64,000 nucleotides of DNA, from assembly GCA_014338405.1 (NCBI GenBank), contig JTDE01000289.1, positions 21,798-85,797 on the forward strand. Direction: 5' to 3'. The stretch is from Paragonimus skrjabini miyazakii (taxonomy: Eukaryota > Platyhelminthes > Trematoda > Plagiorchiida > Troglotrematidae). Positions within the stretch are counted from its first letter, which is position 1, and the number at the start of each line of letters is the position of its first letter. Shown in pieces: positions 43,381 to 57,249 of the stretch. A program made the position numbers and the translations under genes. Under the pieces are notes generated by a model that did no database searches, was not told the origin of the DNA, and was given only the letters and a program-made list of their open reading frames with translations.

Positions 43381-44849
43381 AATTTCCACTTATAATGTAT
43401 TGGCTGAAAATTGTTTAAACAAATGTTACATAGCACACTCCAAATGATTGTAGACCTAGAGGGCAAATAAAAGTTATCTGTTATGTTATTTTAGTAGCCC
43501 TGATAATATTCTGAAGAAGATTAAAACATATTTACTTCATAAAAATAATAAAGAAACAACACATCCGTTTGGTTTATTTCTTCACATTGAGATGAACTTG
43601 CTGATCAACCATTTTTGAAAAAAAAATAACAGTTGTTCCTAATTAATGCATGTCTTAATATGAGTGATAACCACGGTTGCCTCATTAGGACTTGAGTTGG
43701 AATTCAAATACCAGTCTTAACGGAAACACATTATTGATGAACACATGTAAAAGCGAGCCTCGATTCCAAATTTTCTATTTGAAAATAATTAGCTAGAAAT
43801 TTTATCTAAGAGTAGAACTGTGATGAACTGTGTGTGGTAGTCATCTCGCATTGACCAAATCTTTTTGAAGCTTGCCTTACTGAATAGACCGTAAACTTTC
43901 ATCAGTATAAAACTTATCCAGTTATAAGGTGCACCACATGGTACAGCTACGAGTAGCTTGCTGTCTACTTAAAGAACTGTGCACAAATAACAAGATATAC
44001 TGCTTGCACAACAGTGACACAGTGCGCTGATTGTTACTGAAATGATCTCCCAGCATAAGTTTCTAAGTGCATACTAGTTCAAAAACCGTAGTGCATTTAT
44101 TCTGAGCCAATAACTCTCAAACAGAGTAGCTTTGCACTTGAATGGACCCATAACACAAAGACAACAGCAGTGAAACTAAATTATTTGGTTAGGGTTCTCG
44201 CAAATTGCGGTTACGATAACAGGAGTTAGGTAAGTGAAGTAACTTACTAGCCATATATTGTTTTGGGTGGACCCAGTAATCGTTCTTTCATATCTGCTGT
44301 TACTATCCGACATCGGTTCTGTTAAATTGTTTTGCGAAGTCGTTTTGAGTTCTGGTTAGTAAAATTCGGGCAACAATGCCTCGCGGTTATCTACAGTTGT
44401 TGTCAAGGCATGTGTAACTTCCGAAAAGTGTCCGTTCGTCTGATGTATTCCATTTGCTATCCGCATTGTTCAAGCTAAATCTGAATAGCCAGCGAGGAAA
44501 GATCATGCGTACTATTACATCGAGAGCCTTTAGATACTCATTTGCTTTACCGTCTGTGATGATTCATCCTCTCTCCAGAAAAATGTCACAGTATCCGTAG
44601 TTATATCGGTACATCCGAACTGAACACTTGAACTTGTCGGAGATGATTTGATCAGGCACATAGGTCATTATGGAAACAACCAAACGAAGTAGACTTCGCT
44701 CACGCTTACTGTTATTTTGAACGGCTTAATCACATTGCCACTAACCAGATGACGGTGTGTTTAAGATTATAATTGTGGATAATGTTGAATCAACAAGGTT
44801 AACGGTAAGTTAACGAGTGCAACTTTAGGCCTAAAGCAATCGTTTGTTC
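43381..44849. other. AT-rich non-coding stretch
   Basis: Nothing recognised. Confidence 0.35.
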
Positions 44850-45022
44850 AGAGTGAGTTAGTGTGCTCATTGCTAAGTAATAGACAGGACGCTGACAACG
44901 CTAGAAAATTCCTCAATCTTCTGCCGGTTCCAAATCTCAAGTGGCATGGCACGTGCCGCGCCTTGGCAGGCTGTTTCTCTCGCTGGTTCGAGTTCAGATA
45001 TTTTGCAGTTTGGTCAGTTGCA
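44850..45022 (+). repeat. SINE-A, copy A5, worn
   Basis: Recognisable by 'ggctgtttctctcgctggttcgag' (B-box side) and 'atattttgcagtttgg' (tail). The A-box has decayed. Confidence 0.45.
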
Positions 45023-46689
45023 AACAAAAGATATGCTAATCGAGATTCGCCAGGTTCGTCAATTACATAACCACTGGTCTTTGAAACCAAATCTGATGAT
45101 ATTGCGCTGCAGTGTGCGTCTAATGTCTGCGATCATACTAACACTGTGTACAGCAAAGAGTGAGAGAGTTTGAGCAGTTTAAATGAGTGACTATTTAGAT
45201 TATCCAATACGAATCATCTACAATTCTTTCCTTCTGACTATATGCGACGAAAAAGTACGAATCAAACTTGCAGAAATTAACTCAGTCCTTAATTTCACTT
45301 GAAACAATGTTTTCAAAAAAAGGTACATTTTAGACAAATTATTTTCCAAATATTTGCAGTTGTAAAATGGGCGGTCATGGTTGACACATGTTGATTCGAT
45401 TGACAACTGGCATCAAAAAGGCTAGAGCCCAAGAGTTGAGATCGAGCGGAACAAGTGGGGCGTTTAACAGGTGCGTAGAAGATAAATAAAGGTCACTTAT
45501 TGCGAGAAATCAGGTAAGGTGCTGATTGAAGCGGAGGAAGAGGAAAAAGAAGATCAAACTGCACAAAGGCATAGTTAATTTTTACTTGATCATGGTCCGT
45601 TTGACTGCAGCCTGGCCAGAGAAAATGAAGCATTCAAACACAGTTAGAGTTGCAGTATCCAAATAACGATAATTTCAGCTAGCCGAGAAATATTCATAAA
45701 CTTTGTCAGACTTTACCTTTTATATGACAGAAATTTTCAAATACACGATTAATCGTAATCAGGTGGCTAGTGCCTACAAAGTGTGAGAGATTACGGCTGT
45801 TGATGCTCGTAACACGGCTTGATATGCAGATTTGCTTCGTCTGAATAACTTCATAATCAATCCAATGAAACGTCATGGGCTAGTCAGTTTCGAAATTACA
45901 TACATCAAGATAAAATTGGTTTAGTGTTTGGTAAAAAGATAGCAAAAAACAAAAAAGAAAACACTCAAGATGACAAGATGTATTCAGAAATATTAGTACT
46001 GATTATATTTATACACCGGCAGAGTTGATTTAATGCAGCGAGTGACATCATTCAGGCAACCGAAGGCCAGTCGATTCTTATCTGTTTTTTAAATAAGGGT
46101 GAGGCTGACCGTGAGATGGGTAACTCAAGTTTTCGGTCGCAACTGAATTTGTTTTCCACATGGAAAGATACGCAATTTGACTGGAACAGTTTCCTGAATA
46201 CCGCCAGTAAAGACTCTGTACAGGTCCGACTAAGCCCAACCAGCAATTGTACGATTAACACTTGGCATTAAAGTATACCTGAGAAAGCCTTCCGAATAAT
46301 TTATATTCAGTCGAGCTCAGCCGAAACGCGTTCGTTACGACTATTTCAGGCCATCGCTGTCGAACCACTTGGACCCTTGCCGAACGTGAATTATTTGACG
46401 GTGTCACTCATACCTGGTACATCTTCCACTCTTGCATCAAAACCACCACTTCCCTCTATTAGTCTGTAATATGTCCCATTCTGTGGGATGTTTACTGATA
46501 TATGTGGTTTGTTTTATTATTCCATAGATGAAACCGTTATATTCCACATACTGGTATGAGCATGATGTAAACAGCAGGAATAGATTATTTTCACAAAATG
46601 TACCTCTAGCATATTGAAGAGTTCGTATGTCGGCCTTTCCGATAGCGATCTCTACCAGTTTAACATGATGTGAAATTTACAGGTACTTG
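45023..46689. other. AT-rich non-coding stretch
   Basis: Minus-strand frames at 45218-45406 and 46052-46261 have no splice context or domain and were not called. Confidence 0.35.
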
Positions 46690-46830
46690 TTCACATTCGG
46701 GCCTCGACTTGATTTGAACCAGACATGGAAACCGCATAAACCTGGCCGACAACTGTTTTTCCAGTTGAACCAAGTCAAGTTGGAAGCACAGACATTTCGT
46801 ATCAGAACGCTATCACCCAACCACCTAAAT
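46690..46830 (-). repeat. SINE-B, very worn copy
   Basis: Shares 'ttcg..cctcgacttgatttgaacc' and the spaced 'tatcag..cgctatcacccaaccacc' block with the family. Weak. Confidence 0.25.
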
Positions 46831-47428
46831 TGATATTCTGTGGCCACCAAATAATTTTTATGGCTAGAGCTGTAATGTTTTTGACCCGATATTTATTTCC
46901 TTCAGATCAAGCCAATATCTCAGTGTTCGTATGCTCTCTCTGGGTTTCATAGTCAAAATGTTGCATGTAGTGTGAGCATAGGTTCCATTATTTTGCCAAT
47001 AGAAGATATTCACCCAACCACAACTTATGATGTCGAACGGATACGCACATACTAACCGTAGTTTGCTGAATCCCTTGAGCTCACATTCGCTTGTGCTTTC
47101 CTATTTTGTCGAACTTTTATGGTGTCTCCATTGATTTCGTCTTCCCGAATGCCCACTAAAGTCTTGTCTTCTTGCTAATATGACTATCATTAGCCTAATT
47201 TAATTTGGGAATAGAGGTAAATCTACTTGACCGACTTACAAGCAAACCTGTCCGAGACATGCCGGCGTAATCAAACAGGTCTAGGTGTGTACGCTGTCAT
47301 AAGTGGCGAGATAAACGTAAGCAGACAATGAGGCCTTCGCAATAGGCATATATATTGTCTAAACTCATCGATAGGGAGTTTTCTTATATCGTAGGATACT
47401 TCAGAGATCTTTTTGAAACAGATGGATT

Positions 47429-47659
47429 ATGTATTACAACGCTGCAGTTAATCTCGTGATTACCTTCTGTTGTGTCTTATGTGTATACATCTGTTTGTCA
47501 CTACCACTTCTACACGGGCTACATAATCGTACGTCAGCTACTCCCAGCTGTCGTCTGTTTATAAACAATACCGTTAACGTTGAAAAGCACTACAGACATG
47601 TACTCTGTAAATATGTGCATTTTGTAGACTTAATTAAACCAGTGATCACACCTTTTTAA
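47429..47659 (+). CDS. small ORF with signal-peptide-like start, unidentified
   Basis: A 76-codon ATG-to-stop frame begins with about 25 largely hydrophobic residues (core LVITFCCVLCVYICLSLPLL), followed by a polar segment with two Asn-x-Thr sites and two Cys. That fits a short secreted protein. AATAAA near 47783-47788 could serve as poly(A) signal. There is no family resemblance, and frames of this length occur by chance in this window. Confidence 0.22.
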   Translation: MYYNAAVNLVITFCCVLCVYICLSLPLLHGLHNRTSATPSCRLFINNTVNVEKHYRHVLCKYVHFVDLIKPVITPF

Positions 47660-50600
47660 AATTTATCAAGTTACATAATCTTAGTAAAATATTCGTTAAT
47701 CGCCAGCTTAATTTTTCATCAAAAGTCAAAACGTGGCAAACAAGCTCGTTTTCGGTGTATCGTCTTCAGGCCAAATACAAAATAATAAATACGAAATTAA
47801 TTGTCAAGTCAAACTTTTGTGAAAGTTAATACAATGTGAATCTTATGTCATTTTTGGATTACGGACATGGTTACTGTGGTGCCGTGTCAAGTGTTCCAAC
47901 GACGGCAGTCATTCGTATTGCTCAGTGATTACCGTTTTTGGTTACTATAATCGGCATTTTCCTTTGCTGTCAACAAAAAGCAACACGCAACGTTGGACAG
48001 AACACAAATCTTATTAGACTCATTTTACGTAACACCGAATCCAACTCCCATTTTTCCTATAAACATCATTCTTATACTCTTGACCGTTAAGATAATTTTG
48101 CCAGCTTTTCTGTTGATCTAGTACTTTCGTTTATTTTTGATCACAAAAAATATGGATGGGTGTTTTCAACCTTTACAAAACTTTTGTTCATGTGTGGACA
48201 GTTCATGTTAGAAAACGTGACGACCCAGCAAACAACCCATTTTCACATAAACTGACGAAACACCGACCATTTCTTCATGCAAAGTAATAACACAGTTTGG
48301 TCAGTAGTGTTGTTGATGCAACAGATCTGATATTATAAATAAATATATTTAAGAGAACAGGTGTGTTCAAAAATGGATTAAATAATTAAAAATGACAAAG
48401 ATTAATCAACAGAGACTAGTGAAACGAGATATATTTCTGGAAACATTAAAAATTGTTATCATCTGGATAAGACTCAAGAATGGGTCTGCAATTTCAATTG
48501 AGGATGTTGCAGTTATTCGTGGTAACATCAGCTTAATGACAACTAGCTCCAAAGAAATTGGACCAACTTCTCTCAAACTGCATTTTCACAAAGTTATTTT
48601 ACCTCTTCATATAGAACGTACCGACATTATGACAATTCCTCTTTGACGTGGGACAAGTGGTTGTTTAAACTGTTGCGTGTATAGTTCGGCGGGGTTTTGT
48701 TGAATTGTCATCATCCAGCTTATCATTTTGTTAAGACAAAACAAGCATTTTGAAGTAGAATCTTCGCCATTTATTTATTCAGCCCCTGGGTATCGGATAT
48801 TGATTAAAACAAACCTGACGACAAGGTATGCCAAAGTTTCCTACAGCGATCTTAGAAACAGAACATGCAGCCTCATCATTGGAATTAAGTGCAATTCAGT
48901 ACTCGTGTGACTTATTGCGTACCTAAAGAAGGCCGTTTCAGTGACCAGCAGTATACTGTCTGATCAGTATCGCATTACTGATGGTATGCTAACTCATGGC
49001 CAACCGTCAGCCCTGATGTTAATTGTATTTTTGTTTGAGGTACTCAAGATTTTCAGCTTCTGACTGCGAATACACTTCGGTGATAGAAAACGTTAGTGCC
49101 TAATGGGCAAGGTATTTAAGGTTTAGCATCACACGGTAAAACTCAATGGATTTTCGATTATAATGACCAGATTTAAAGTGTCCCCGCTAATTTGTCGGTT
49201 CTTTCTCAAGCAAAAGCGCAAACCCAGGATTCATCAAACTTGAACCCTACCAGAGAAGGTTCGCCTTCTTATGCTACTTTCCCACCGCTCCTAAACAATT
49301 GGAAGTTTCAACCTGATAATTAACTTCCTTATAAGAGTGTTTGTTTTACCCAGAAAACTTCTGGTAGTGTACACGTCATTGGCCGTGTCTCCATTTTACT
49401 CAACGAATGACCATCCAGCTAATAATCGTGCGGACACTAAGAAGACAGAGCATCCACCGTTGCTCACATGCTCATTGTTATCAGCGTGCGACGTTGTCTT
49501 AGCATACAGCAACCCCTAGTAACAACAGCCGCTGAGAAACGTGAATTCGCCCAACCCATCTTGCAACTCAGAGGCATTCATTGAAACTAAAACAGGCGAT
49601 ACACCATTTGACTTTCAAGTAAATTATCGGGCCTTCAGTCATATTCCCTATAGAACTTCTTATCATGGAAGTTTGTGACGTTTCCTTCCATTACTCACTT
49701 TAGCGATCAAAAAGTCAGGCATGTCATCACAGTCATCAGAGTATTGAATTTGAGCCTTACCTTTATTATCGTTGCCAGTCAGCTAGTGTTTGATGCCTAC
49801 TGATGGGTTTACTAGTCTCACTGTTAGGAAGCTGTGATTGAATTTATGTTACGCCGCTCAGTTGCTCCAGAAATTTCACTTCATTTTTTACGCTTACTCT
49901 CATCAGTTTTACTGAAGCGTTTATAAACAGTAAAACAGGAAAACATCGCCGTAATCATTTTTGGTTTGCTCCTGTCCTATAAACTAAGGCGAACCAAGTG
50001 TAGTTCATTTTGTGAAGAAGTAAATACTTGGTGAATTCGACCAAGATAAGACAATTAGACCGGCAGATTGTTTACCTCACAGAATAGATGTCTTTTTAGT
50101 AATGAGATCAGTTATGTTACAAGACTCCTGCATTTACTTCAGAGCCGATGTATGAACAGACTTTGTCTAATTAAAAGCAGTGTGAATAGGGTTACTGGAC
50201 CAGCGAATATGAACACTGGCTAATGACACACAAGTTTGTTGCTTTGAACCATTTTTGAGTTATGTGTGCCAGCTACAGGAATGATGATGAGGAGTCAGTG
50301 TTAGGGCAAAGATTATCGTATTAATTATTATTTATATGGCCATAACCGTCACAAGCTGGTAATCCCACTTGCTCCCTCAACGTTTATGACAAGTCTGGCG
50401 AATTAGCATTTAGGGTTAATAACACGAAGTGGTACTGGTTCGAAACTCGTGCAGACCTATTCAAGGTAGTACGTTCAGAAATGACGACGGATTACTCATT
50501 CGGGATCGTACGAAGTGCATAATTTTGATCGTTTATCATTTTGTTCCATCCTTTCCACAAAGTTATTTACTGCAAATCAAAATGTGAACCGTATGCTGTA

Positions 50601-53600
50601 CGTTTGGCAAAATTAACTTTTAGTATTTCATATAGAATATATAGATAGTTAATAAAGTCAAAAAAGATAGAGAGTACCGACAAACTGCCCATAATGAGGT
50701 GTGTTTCGGCTCATTTTTACTGTAGTTTGTTACATGCACAAATGTTCTCGAGGAACATTAGGAGAAAGTTGAATGCTAGTTAGTTTCTTTCATCACACGC
50801 ATACACACAACACTGTGATACATGTTAAAAGTTTTCATTGTTATTGACAGTTGACACTTTCAATAAGGGATCACACGGAAAAAAGTAAGGCTCACCTGTC
50901 AATATAAACAAAGGGCTAAATGGACCGAAACCATGAGGAGGATGCTGTGAAAAATGGGAGGTGCTCAATTTTGAGAGGGCTGAATTCCTGATTCGTCATC
51001 AACACTATGTGAATGGACCAAGAAGTTTGTACTCATTCTAACATTCATCAACCGAGGATTCCTTCGAGACGAATATAACTTATGATTGGCTCGTCGAAAT
51101 GGAAGCTCGCTAAGAGGTTCACAAAATCCCAGGAACCAGTTCTTGACTGCATGCTCAAACTGGATGCCGTTGTCACCCTTGACCTGTTGAGGGAAGTTAC
51201 TTAATTAAGAATATTTCATTTTGGATATATCCCTCAGTTGGCCGCAGCGTTCACGTTAAGGCAAGTTTTTTGGTTAGCCCACTTTTAAAGAAGTCAGTAG
51301 ATCCGAGTTTTGTTCATGTGAGAGCTAATCGGCATTGCATATCCTAGTCAAGGTAGGAAGTTACACTCCAGTCTTCGTGTGCATACACACCTAGCGTGTT
51401 CACCACAATACCAATAAGCATATCCAAACACACATGCACAATCTTCTAGAAGTGGTGTACACCGTGCTGGGTCGTTTTGAAAATAAAATAAGCAGAACCG
51501 CTTCATTCAGTTTAATTGATGAGCCCATTATCAGTTCTTTTTTTTATTACGCTGACGCCACTTTCTTCAGTAAATTCACTGAACGCAAGACAAATTCCAA
51601 ATAATTTGTCCAAACAGTTAAGGCAAACTTTTACAAAGGCTATACAGGACGCTTGCTAGTTTGCAAAACGACTAATCGACTCCACTCTGTGAACGAGAAG
51701 AAACGTAACAACTGAGGAAGTTAATGATATAATTTAGTGAGAGAAGTTCAGGACATGACCAGTACTTAACTAGTACTCTAAACTATGAACAAAAGCAACT
51801 GGCCTGTCTGTGGCTATCGAGTCCATTTTTATGAATGTTTTACTATACGCATCTACTACATAGTGTGTTTTACTGGGGTCTGGTTTAGATACACTGACGT
51901 GCTCACTAGCCACTGATATACCTGCAGGCAATTATTCGCCTTATGTTTCAAGGTGAAACTTACAACCAGACAGGTGTGCAGTTATTAGTAGCTCATTGTA
52001 CCCAGTTTACTTGATATCTTTTCTAGTAAGCTTGAAAGATCAGATGTCCCTTTTCCGAATGGATACCTTTTAAAGTGAAGACAGATCATCAATATAGCTT
52101 CTGTCAAGAACAAATGACAGTGGGTATCAGAAGCTATAAACCTGAAGGAAAATGTACACAGTAGCAATAAAATAGCCCCTGAACGGGAGTGTGAGAGTTT
52201 AATATCACTTCCACAGTTCCGCATTATTAGAACAGGCACTGGAACGATCAAATGGATAACGACTCGTAAAGACAGGTAACCTGGTCATTAGTCGTCTTTT
52301 AACACATTACTTCCAATAATTAACAAACGTGGTCCATACTATCTATCACCCAATCGAACCGAAAGCACTTGTTCCCTTAATATACTGGAAGTGACCCGAA
52401 TACGTTTTAAAATATGCACACATACAATGTCTACCTTTATCTGTTTACTCAGAAATTAAATCAACCAGCTCAATGAGAACGGGTAAAAATGAATGTTTCC
52501 TAAAAGATGACGGCGGCAGATTTTCCTCTGAGGAAGATTGTAGCAATGCTGGTCGGCTAACTCAAAAAATGCGTTCTGTTGTTTGCATTCTCAAACTTAC
52601 TCACCAGCCAGACGATTGACTATCTTGCCCTTCCCATCTCACTTTGTTTTGTTGCATTGACTTGTTATTGGTTGACTATGGTGCGAACAGTCATTTCCTT
52701 CTTTGTTTAATCAGTGAACAGCTTACTCTTGCTTCTGCAATTTCCTTTCGGAGTCTACTAGTTTCGGTGAACTTGACTATCATCCTGGAAAATCCAGGTT
52801 TGCTCACCGCAATTATTTGTGCATTCGTCTAACAGTACTTCAGAATCATATGGGTCCAACCTTGTTTTCGAACTGGCTAGCACGTTATTCGAAACCAGAC
52901 GTGAATCATTACAGAGGCATCATTAGATAATAATCAAACATATCTTCCAAGGTCCAGTTCGTTCTGGTTTCATGAACTGCTAGAATCTCAACACCTCCAC
53001 TCGAACAGTTAGTGCCTTTGTCTGTTATTTACATGCAATTTACGACTCCGGAGTTCCTTACAATGGTGGAAGCAGGCGCCGGTTGCAAATCTGAAATGAT
53101 GAATACCTACGAGTTGTATCAAATGCCAGATTGAGCAAACGGTTGAGATTATGGCAATCATCGTTACTTCTATCTAATCTCGACTACGGGACAACGGTTA
53201 TGGCTGACGGACCATCAACCCGGCATGACCAGAAGATTCAAGGCCACCTAAAAGCCAGCAGAACATTTGTTTAACATACTGAGGTGACTAAAGTCACAAA
53301 ACATAGACCTATCCTGTGCTGTTAAGATAGTGTTCTTTTCCACTTCATTATGTTGACAACAGGATGGGTTTTGTATCAGAAGGTTGTTCCACTGTTTGGA
53401 GTTTTAGATAGAACTGAACCTTCTGTGATAATCATTTATAAAGGCGTAACAAAGCTCAACTCAAGAAAAAACATGAAACTTGACATTTCCGACTGAACTC
53501 TGAATCCTGCTCAGGTTTAACGAAGTGGTTATCAGTGTTAATTACGAATAAAATGGATACGGTGCTAACCAGAAAGCTAAACGAAGCTATATTTTACCGT

Positions 53601-54173
53601 CTTTTCTATATCTCAAGTCCGCAGTTACAAATAACCAACACAAACCTGAGTACTATAAAGACAGATGTGACTCAAGTAACGCATTATCCACTGAAATCAT
53701 TCCTTGCAAGGAAATTGAAAATGTATATTTAAGGCTTAGAAAAATAATGAATTCATTGATAAGTAGGCGGTCCTTGGATAGAGATAACTGAACAAATGTC
53801 ATTCACTTAGTGTTAAACAGTCTCCTTGACTATATACAATTTTGCCGTAAAACGTTTACTGGCTCAGACGGAGGTCTTTTCATCAATCCGGACCCAGGCG
53901 TACCCTGTTGTTCCACCTCAGTATGAAGGTGAAAATGGAGTCCATCTTTATATAAACGAAGATCGCCATATATAGATAAGTTTTAAAAAGAATTTCGGAC
54001 ATACATATGTTGTTAGCAGATTATAATAAACCGACCCTTTTGAAAGCACATTTTGATGAAATCAAAGGAACCAACCTAAGCATTTGCTGAGTTCTCTCCG
54101 AAACCGGACAGTAGAGACAAGCAAGTATTCTCTAACGGTTTAGTATATTTTCTGAATTGTTGCATGTCACTCA
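47660..54173. other. long non-coding stretch, a few weak coding-like blocks
   Basis: Blocks that look protein-like but lack decisive splice sites: 48728-48831 (plus; a PFIYSAPGYRI string recalls the start of MATH domains), 50946-51120 (plus; broken by stops) and 53175-53275 (plus). A B-box-like GGTTCGAAAC near 50438 is isolated. Otherwise AT-rich and featureless. Confidence 0.35.
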
Positions 54174-54443
54174 TTGAGTAAGCCTGATCTTGCCAGTCAG
54201 ATACTTGTTCGTTCTGGAACGTTCAGGTTTGTTTTCTTTTCATCCGAGACATATTGTTTCAATCAGAAAGTCTGTACAGATTATGTGAGACTTGTTAAGA
54301 AGCATTTTGAATGCACATTTACAATAATAAGGAGGGTGGTTTTAGGTGAGGTAATAGCAGATTTTCATAACAGAGTTGAACGCTTAAAGCTGGCGAACGG
54401 TGCACCAATTCAACTTCCAAATGATTTGGCAGTGTTCCAATAA
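54174..54443 (+). CDS. candidate coding block ending in a stop, unidentified
   Basis: A plus-strand frame is open for 89 codons to TAA at 54441-54443. The residues look protein-like (DYVRLVKKHFECTFTIIRR, then GEVIADFHNRVERLKLANG). Acceptor-like AG sites are present inside (AACGTTCAG, GGTTTTAG), so the real exon may be only the second half. No ATG context, domain or nearby AATAAA was found. Confidence 0.27.
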   Translation: MSKPDLASQILVRSGTFRFVFFSSETYCFNQKVCTDYVRLVKKHFECTFTIIRRVVLGEVIADFHNRVERLKLANGAPIQLPNDLAVFQ

Positions 54444-54950
54444 TTTTGTGCAGTCATACTCGGTTTTCGCTTGAATTGTCTGCGCAATTGTTGTTGGTCC
54501 CCTTCTTCTCTTCAGGCGCGTTGTACAATTTTGATCAACTTTTTGTGGTCACCTGTGCCTCTGTGCGGTTGAGTGGTTGCCACAGTCATCCACATGTTGA
54601 CAGTTAACCAGCTTTTTCAACTGAATTAAAATAGGTCAATTATTCAGTGTACAGTACATTGTGTAATTACTCTCCTTCGCATTTTGCTCTACTGTCTGAT
54701 CCATTGTGACCTGTATAGTCACTGGAAGATTAAATGGTGAAAACAAACATTTGGCCCTAGTTCCATTGTCGCCTAATCCTCAGTAATTAGTTTGAGGAAT
54801 ATTTTCATACGGTTTCAACGTAACTGTCGTAGACTTAGGTGGATGGAGTCGGTGAACTGTGTAATATAATGCGATTTGTCCGAAGCTTTCAGTTGTGTAA
54901 ACGAACCCTTTCACCAACTCATCAAAGTAGAAAAAAAGAGTGTATTGCAG

Positions 54951-55205
54951 TCAACCCAAAGCTACTAACCTTCGGCTAGGCTTCGTTCCTCGAGGCTCAC
55001 CAGCTGGCGTTGTGCGGACAAAAATGGTTGAAGCAACCCATCGGGTTGTTGTGGTGTTGATAGTGTAATAATTGGTGTAGATTTGTGCATATCCATTTTC
55101 TGCTTTCCCCCATCGGTCTGTCTTATTCAACCCCCAAGTTTTACGCTCGTGACTGATGAGAGTAAACGAGATAATAACATGTCGCAACACAACTTTTTCC
55201 CACAT
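54951..55205 (-). CDS. candidate coding block, unidentified, possibly repeat-derived
   Basis: A minus-strand frame of 84 codons contains YTINTTTTRWVAS and a C-terminal GEPRGTKPSRRLVALG. Such low-complexity Thr and basic ends can come from repeats that are open by chance. No splice sites or domain were found, so its status is uncertain. Confidence 0.22.
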   Translation of the reverse strand: MWEKVVLRHVIISFTLISHERKTWGLNKTDRWGKAENGYAQIYTNYYTINTTTTRWVASTIFVRTTPAGEPRGTKPSRRLVALG

Positions 55206-56056
55206 GCATATTAACTCAAAGATTATCTGAATAAAGCTCTATTCTTGTTAAGGTTGATCGTAGACTTTCTATTTCATTGTAATGCAGCGTGACACAGAAT
55301 TCACTGCTTTTTTTCTTGTTTCAAATTTCAAATTGCACATTACTCCACCGTTGTCACTATCTACCTGTATAAATTTTGGCGTACAATAGAGAATATAACG
55401 ATGGGTGCACTGCACGCTTACAGGTAGCAGATGCAATCGGAGTGAAACAAGTTGTGGGTTTATTAATCAAAAGTCGGATAGCAGCATACGCACATTATTC
55501 GTGGATTAGGACAGTCGTCACCTGTTTATGAACCGAGACGTTCGTTGACGATCTTCAGCTTCGTTATGCCGTTAGGTGTACTTATAGGCAGGTCACTCGT
55601 TCCACTCGTTCCTCATAAACAAACCATGTTGTAACACAGTTGAGCTAAGTACGTCACAGGGACATATCTTCAAAGCAGCGTCACGAGCAGATCTTAAAAA
55701 TACGTTCACTCTGATCATTGCGTTACATTTATGTACAGTTAGAAAGAATATCCTAGGGTAACCTCACATATAAACTGGTTTGCATGTTACATGAAACAGC
55801 AAAAGGTTGCTAAGTCACAGGTATTGCTTTCCGGTGGTCAACCAAAACCCAACAGATCAATTAAAGTTTGAAACATTGGGTTCCCCTAATTCATTTAGTT
55901 AAAACAGAGACAAGATATATCGCGAAATGTCAACAATTCGACTACTCTCGTTAGTCGCCAACGTAAAACCAGTAAATTTTATACAGACTGCCTATGACAA
56001 CAACATTTGAATGAACCAACCACATAGTTCTGACCATTCACGCGGTAATAGTTCAA

Positions 56057-56542
56057 TCAATTCCACGATAAGGAGATTGGTTGCTTCAGCGCCTTCTGTG
56101 CACACAAAACTGACCGATGTTGTTTGATGAGCATTGCCTCGCTAATCGCTAACAGTTTCGGGGTGCGATTATGTAACAATATCTTGAACGATTTAACAGG
56201 GTCAACTAGGTGACCGGTTGTTAAGGTGTGTTTGGCGATCGATGAAGCCGGGGTCTTTGAGCTTGTTCGAGTCAGCAGGTCGATTTTTGAGGTTGCAGTT
56301 GATTACCACTTCGAAATGTGTTCCGCCTTACGCTGATGCAAACGCCGGTCTGTCCTGCCTATGTAGACGTCACTGCAACTGCAATTGAACTGGTATATTA
56401 CGTGGGAGACAGACTGATCGGTTGAGTGTGTATCACCGCAATAAAAAGCCAAACCCCTAGTGTCTAGCAGGATGCGTGGTTGGGTAACTGGGTAGGTGCG
56501 TTGTAACGCCGACATCAATTTGAGACTAATGTTATTAGTCAA
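56057..56542 (-). pseudogene. GIY-YIG endonuclease of PLE1
   Basis: Penelope GIY-YIG motif: VIYQFNCSCSDVYIGRTDRRL, with the conserved Arg. An in-frame TAA at 56303-56305 follows EHISKW. The same frame then continues to 56057 with SSIAKHTLTTGH, DPVKSFKIL and a Cys-containing end that parallels PLE2's C-terminus. So only one stop spoils an otherwise complete domain. Confidence 0.8.
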
Positions 56543-56584
56543 GTAGTCACCTTTGAATTGAATTTGCAGAAATATGTTCTTTTT

Positions 56585-57249
56585 CTACGCACTGCAGCAT
56601 ACCACTTTTGGTTCTTTCATCTTACTGTGGATATCCACAAACTTTTCAGGGTAGCCGTTATCCACCAGCGTTTTCCTAATAAACTCTTCTTTCTCCAATC
56701 GATCTGCAGTGCAAATCATTCTGGCTCTGTGAAATAACGTTTTCACTAGCCCTCGTTTATAAGCAATAAGTGCGAAGCTGGAGAATTGCAAATATTGTCC
56801 ACTACAAGTTGGCTTGTGATGAACAGATCGTTGTAATGTACCGTCTTGACGTCTGGTTATAAGAATGTCTAAGAACGGCAAGCAATTATTAACTTCCACC
56901 TCATAAGATACGGAGAGGTTTGAATGGAGGAGGTTAGAATAGTTATAAAATGAATAAAAACACGTTCATCAGTAAAAACTAAAATGTCGTCCACATAACG
57001 TTTGTAAAGCAAGACCCCCGAAATCCTCTCTTGAAATTGCCTATCGAGCATTCCTAAAAGTACATCCATCAATATAGGACACAGTGGGCTACCCATGGCT
57101 ACACCATCAATCTGTATATAGTTTTGCACCTTCGAATTCAAGCGGATTGTTTTCTGTACAAGCAAAAATGAGGTTAAACTTTGTTGGATATCGCGTTTCC
57201 CTACCTGCTTTACAATATTAAACACGGTAATGCAGTCCATTAAACACAC
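56585..57249 (-). pseudogene. Penelope-type reverse transcriptase, C-terminal half (PLE1)
   Basis: The frame 57249-56869 carries IDGVAMGSPLCPIL, then LLYKRYVDDILVF with the catalytic YVDD at 56986-56997. A frameshift near 56900 leads into VNNCLPFLDILITRRQDG and the downstream thumb region. The first half of the polymerase, including the first catalytic Asp, is missing. It would have copied RNA into DNA; it cannot do so now. Confidence 0.8.
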
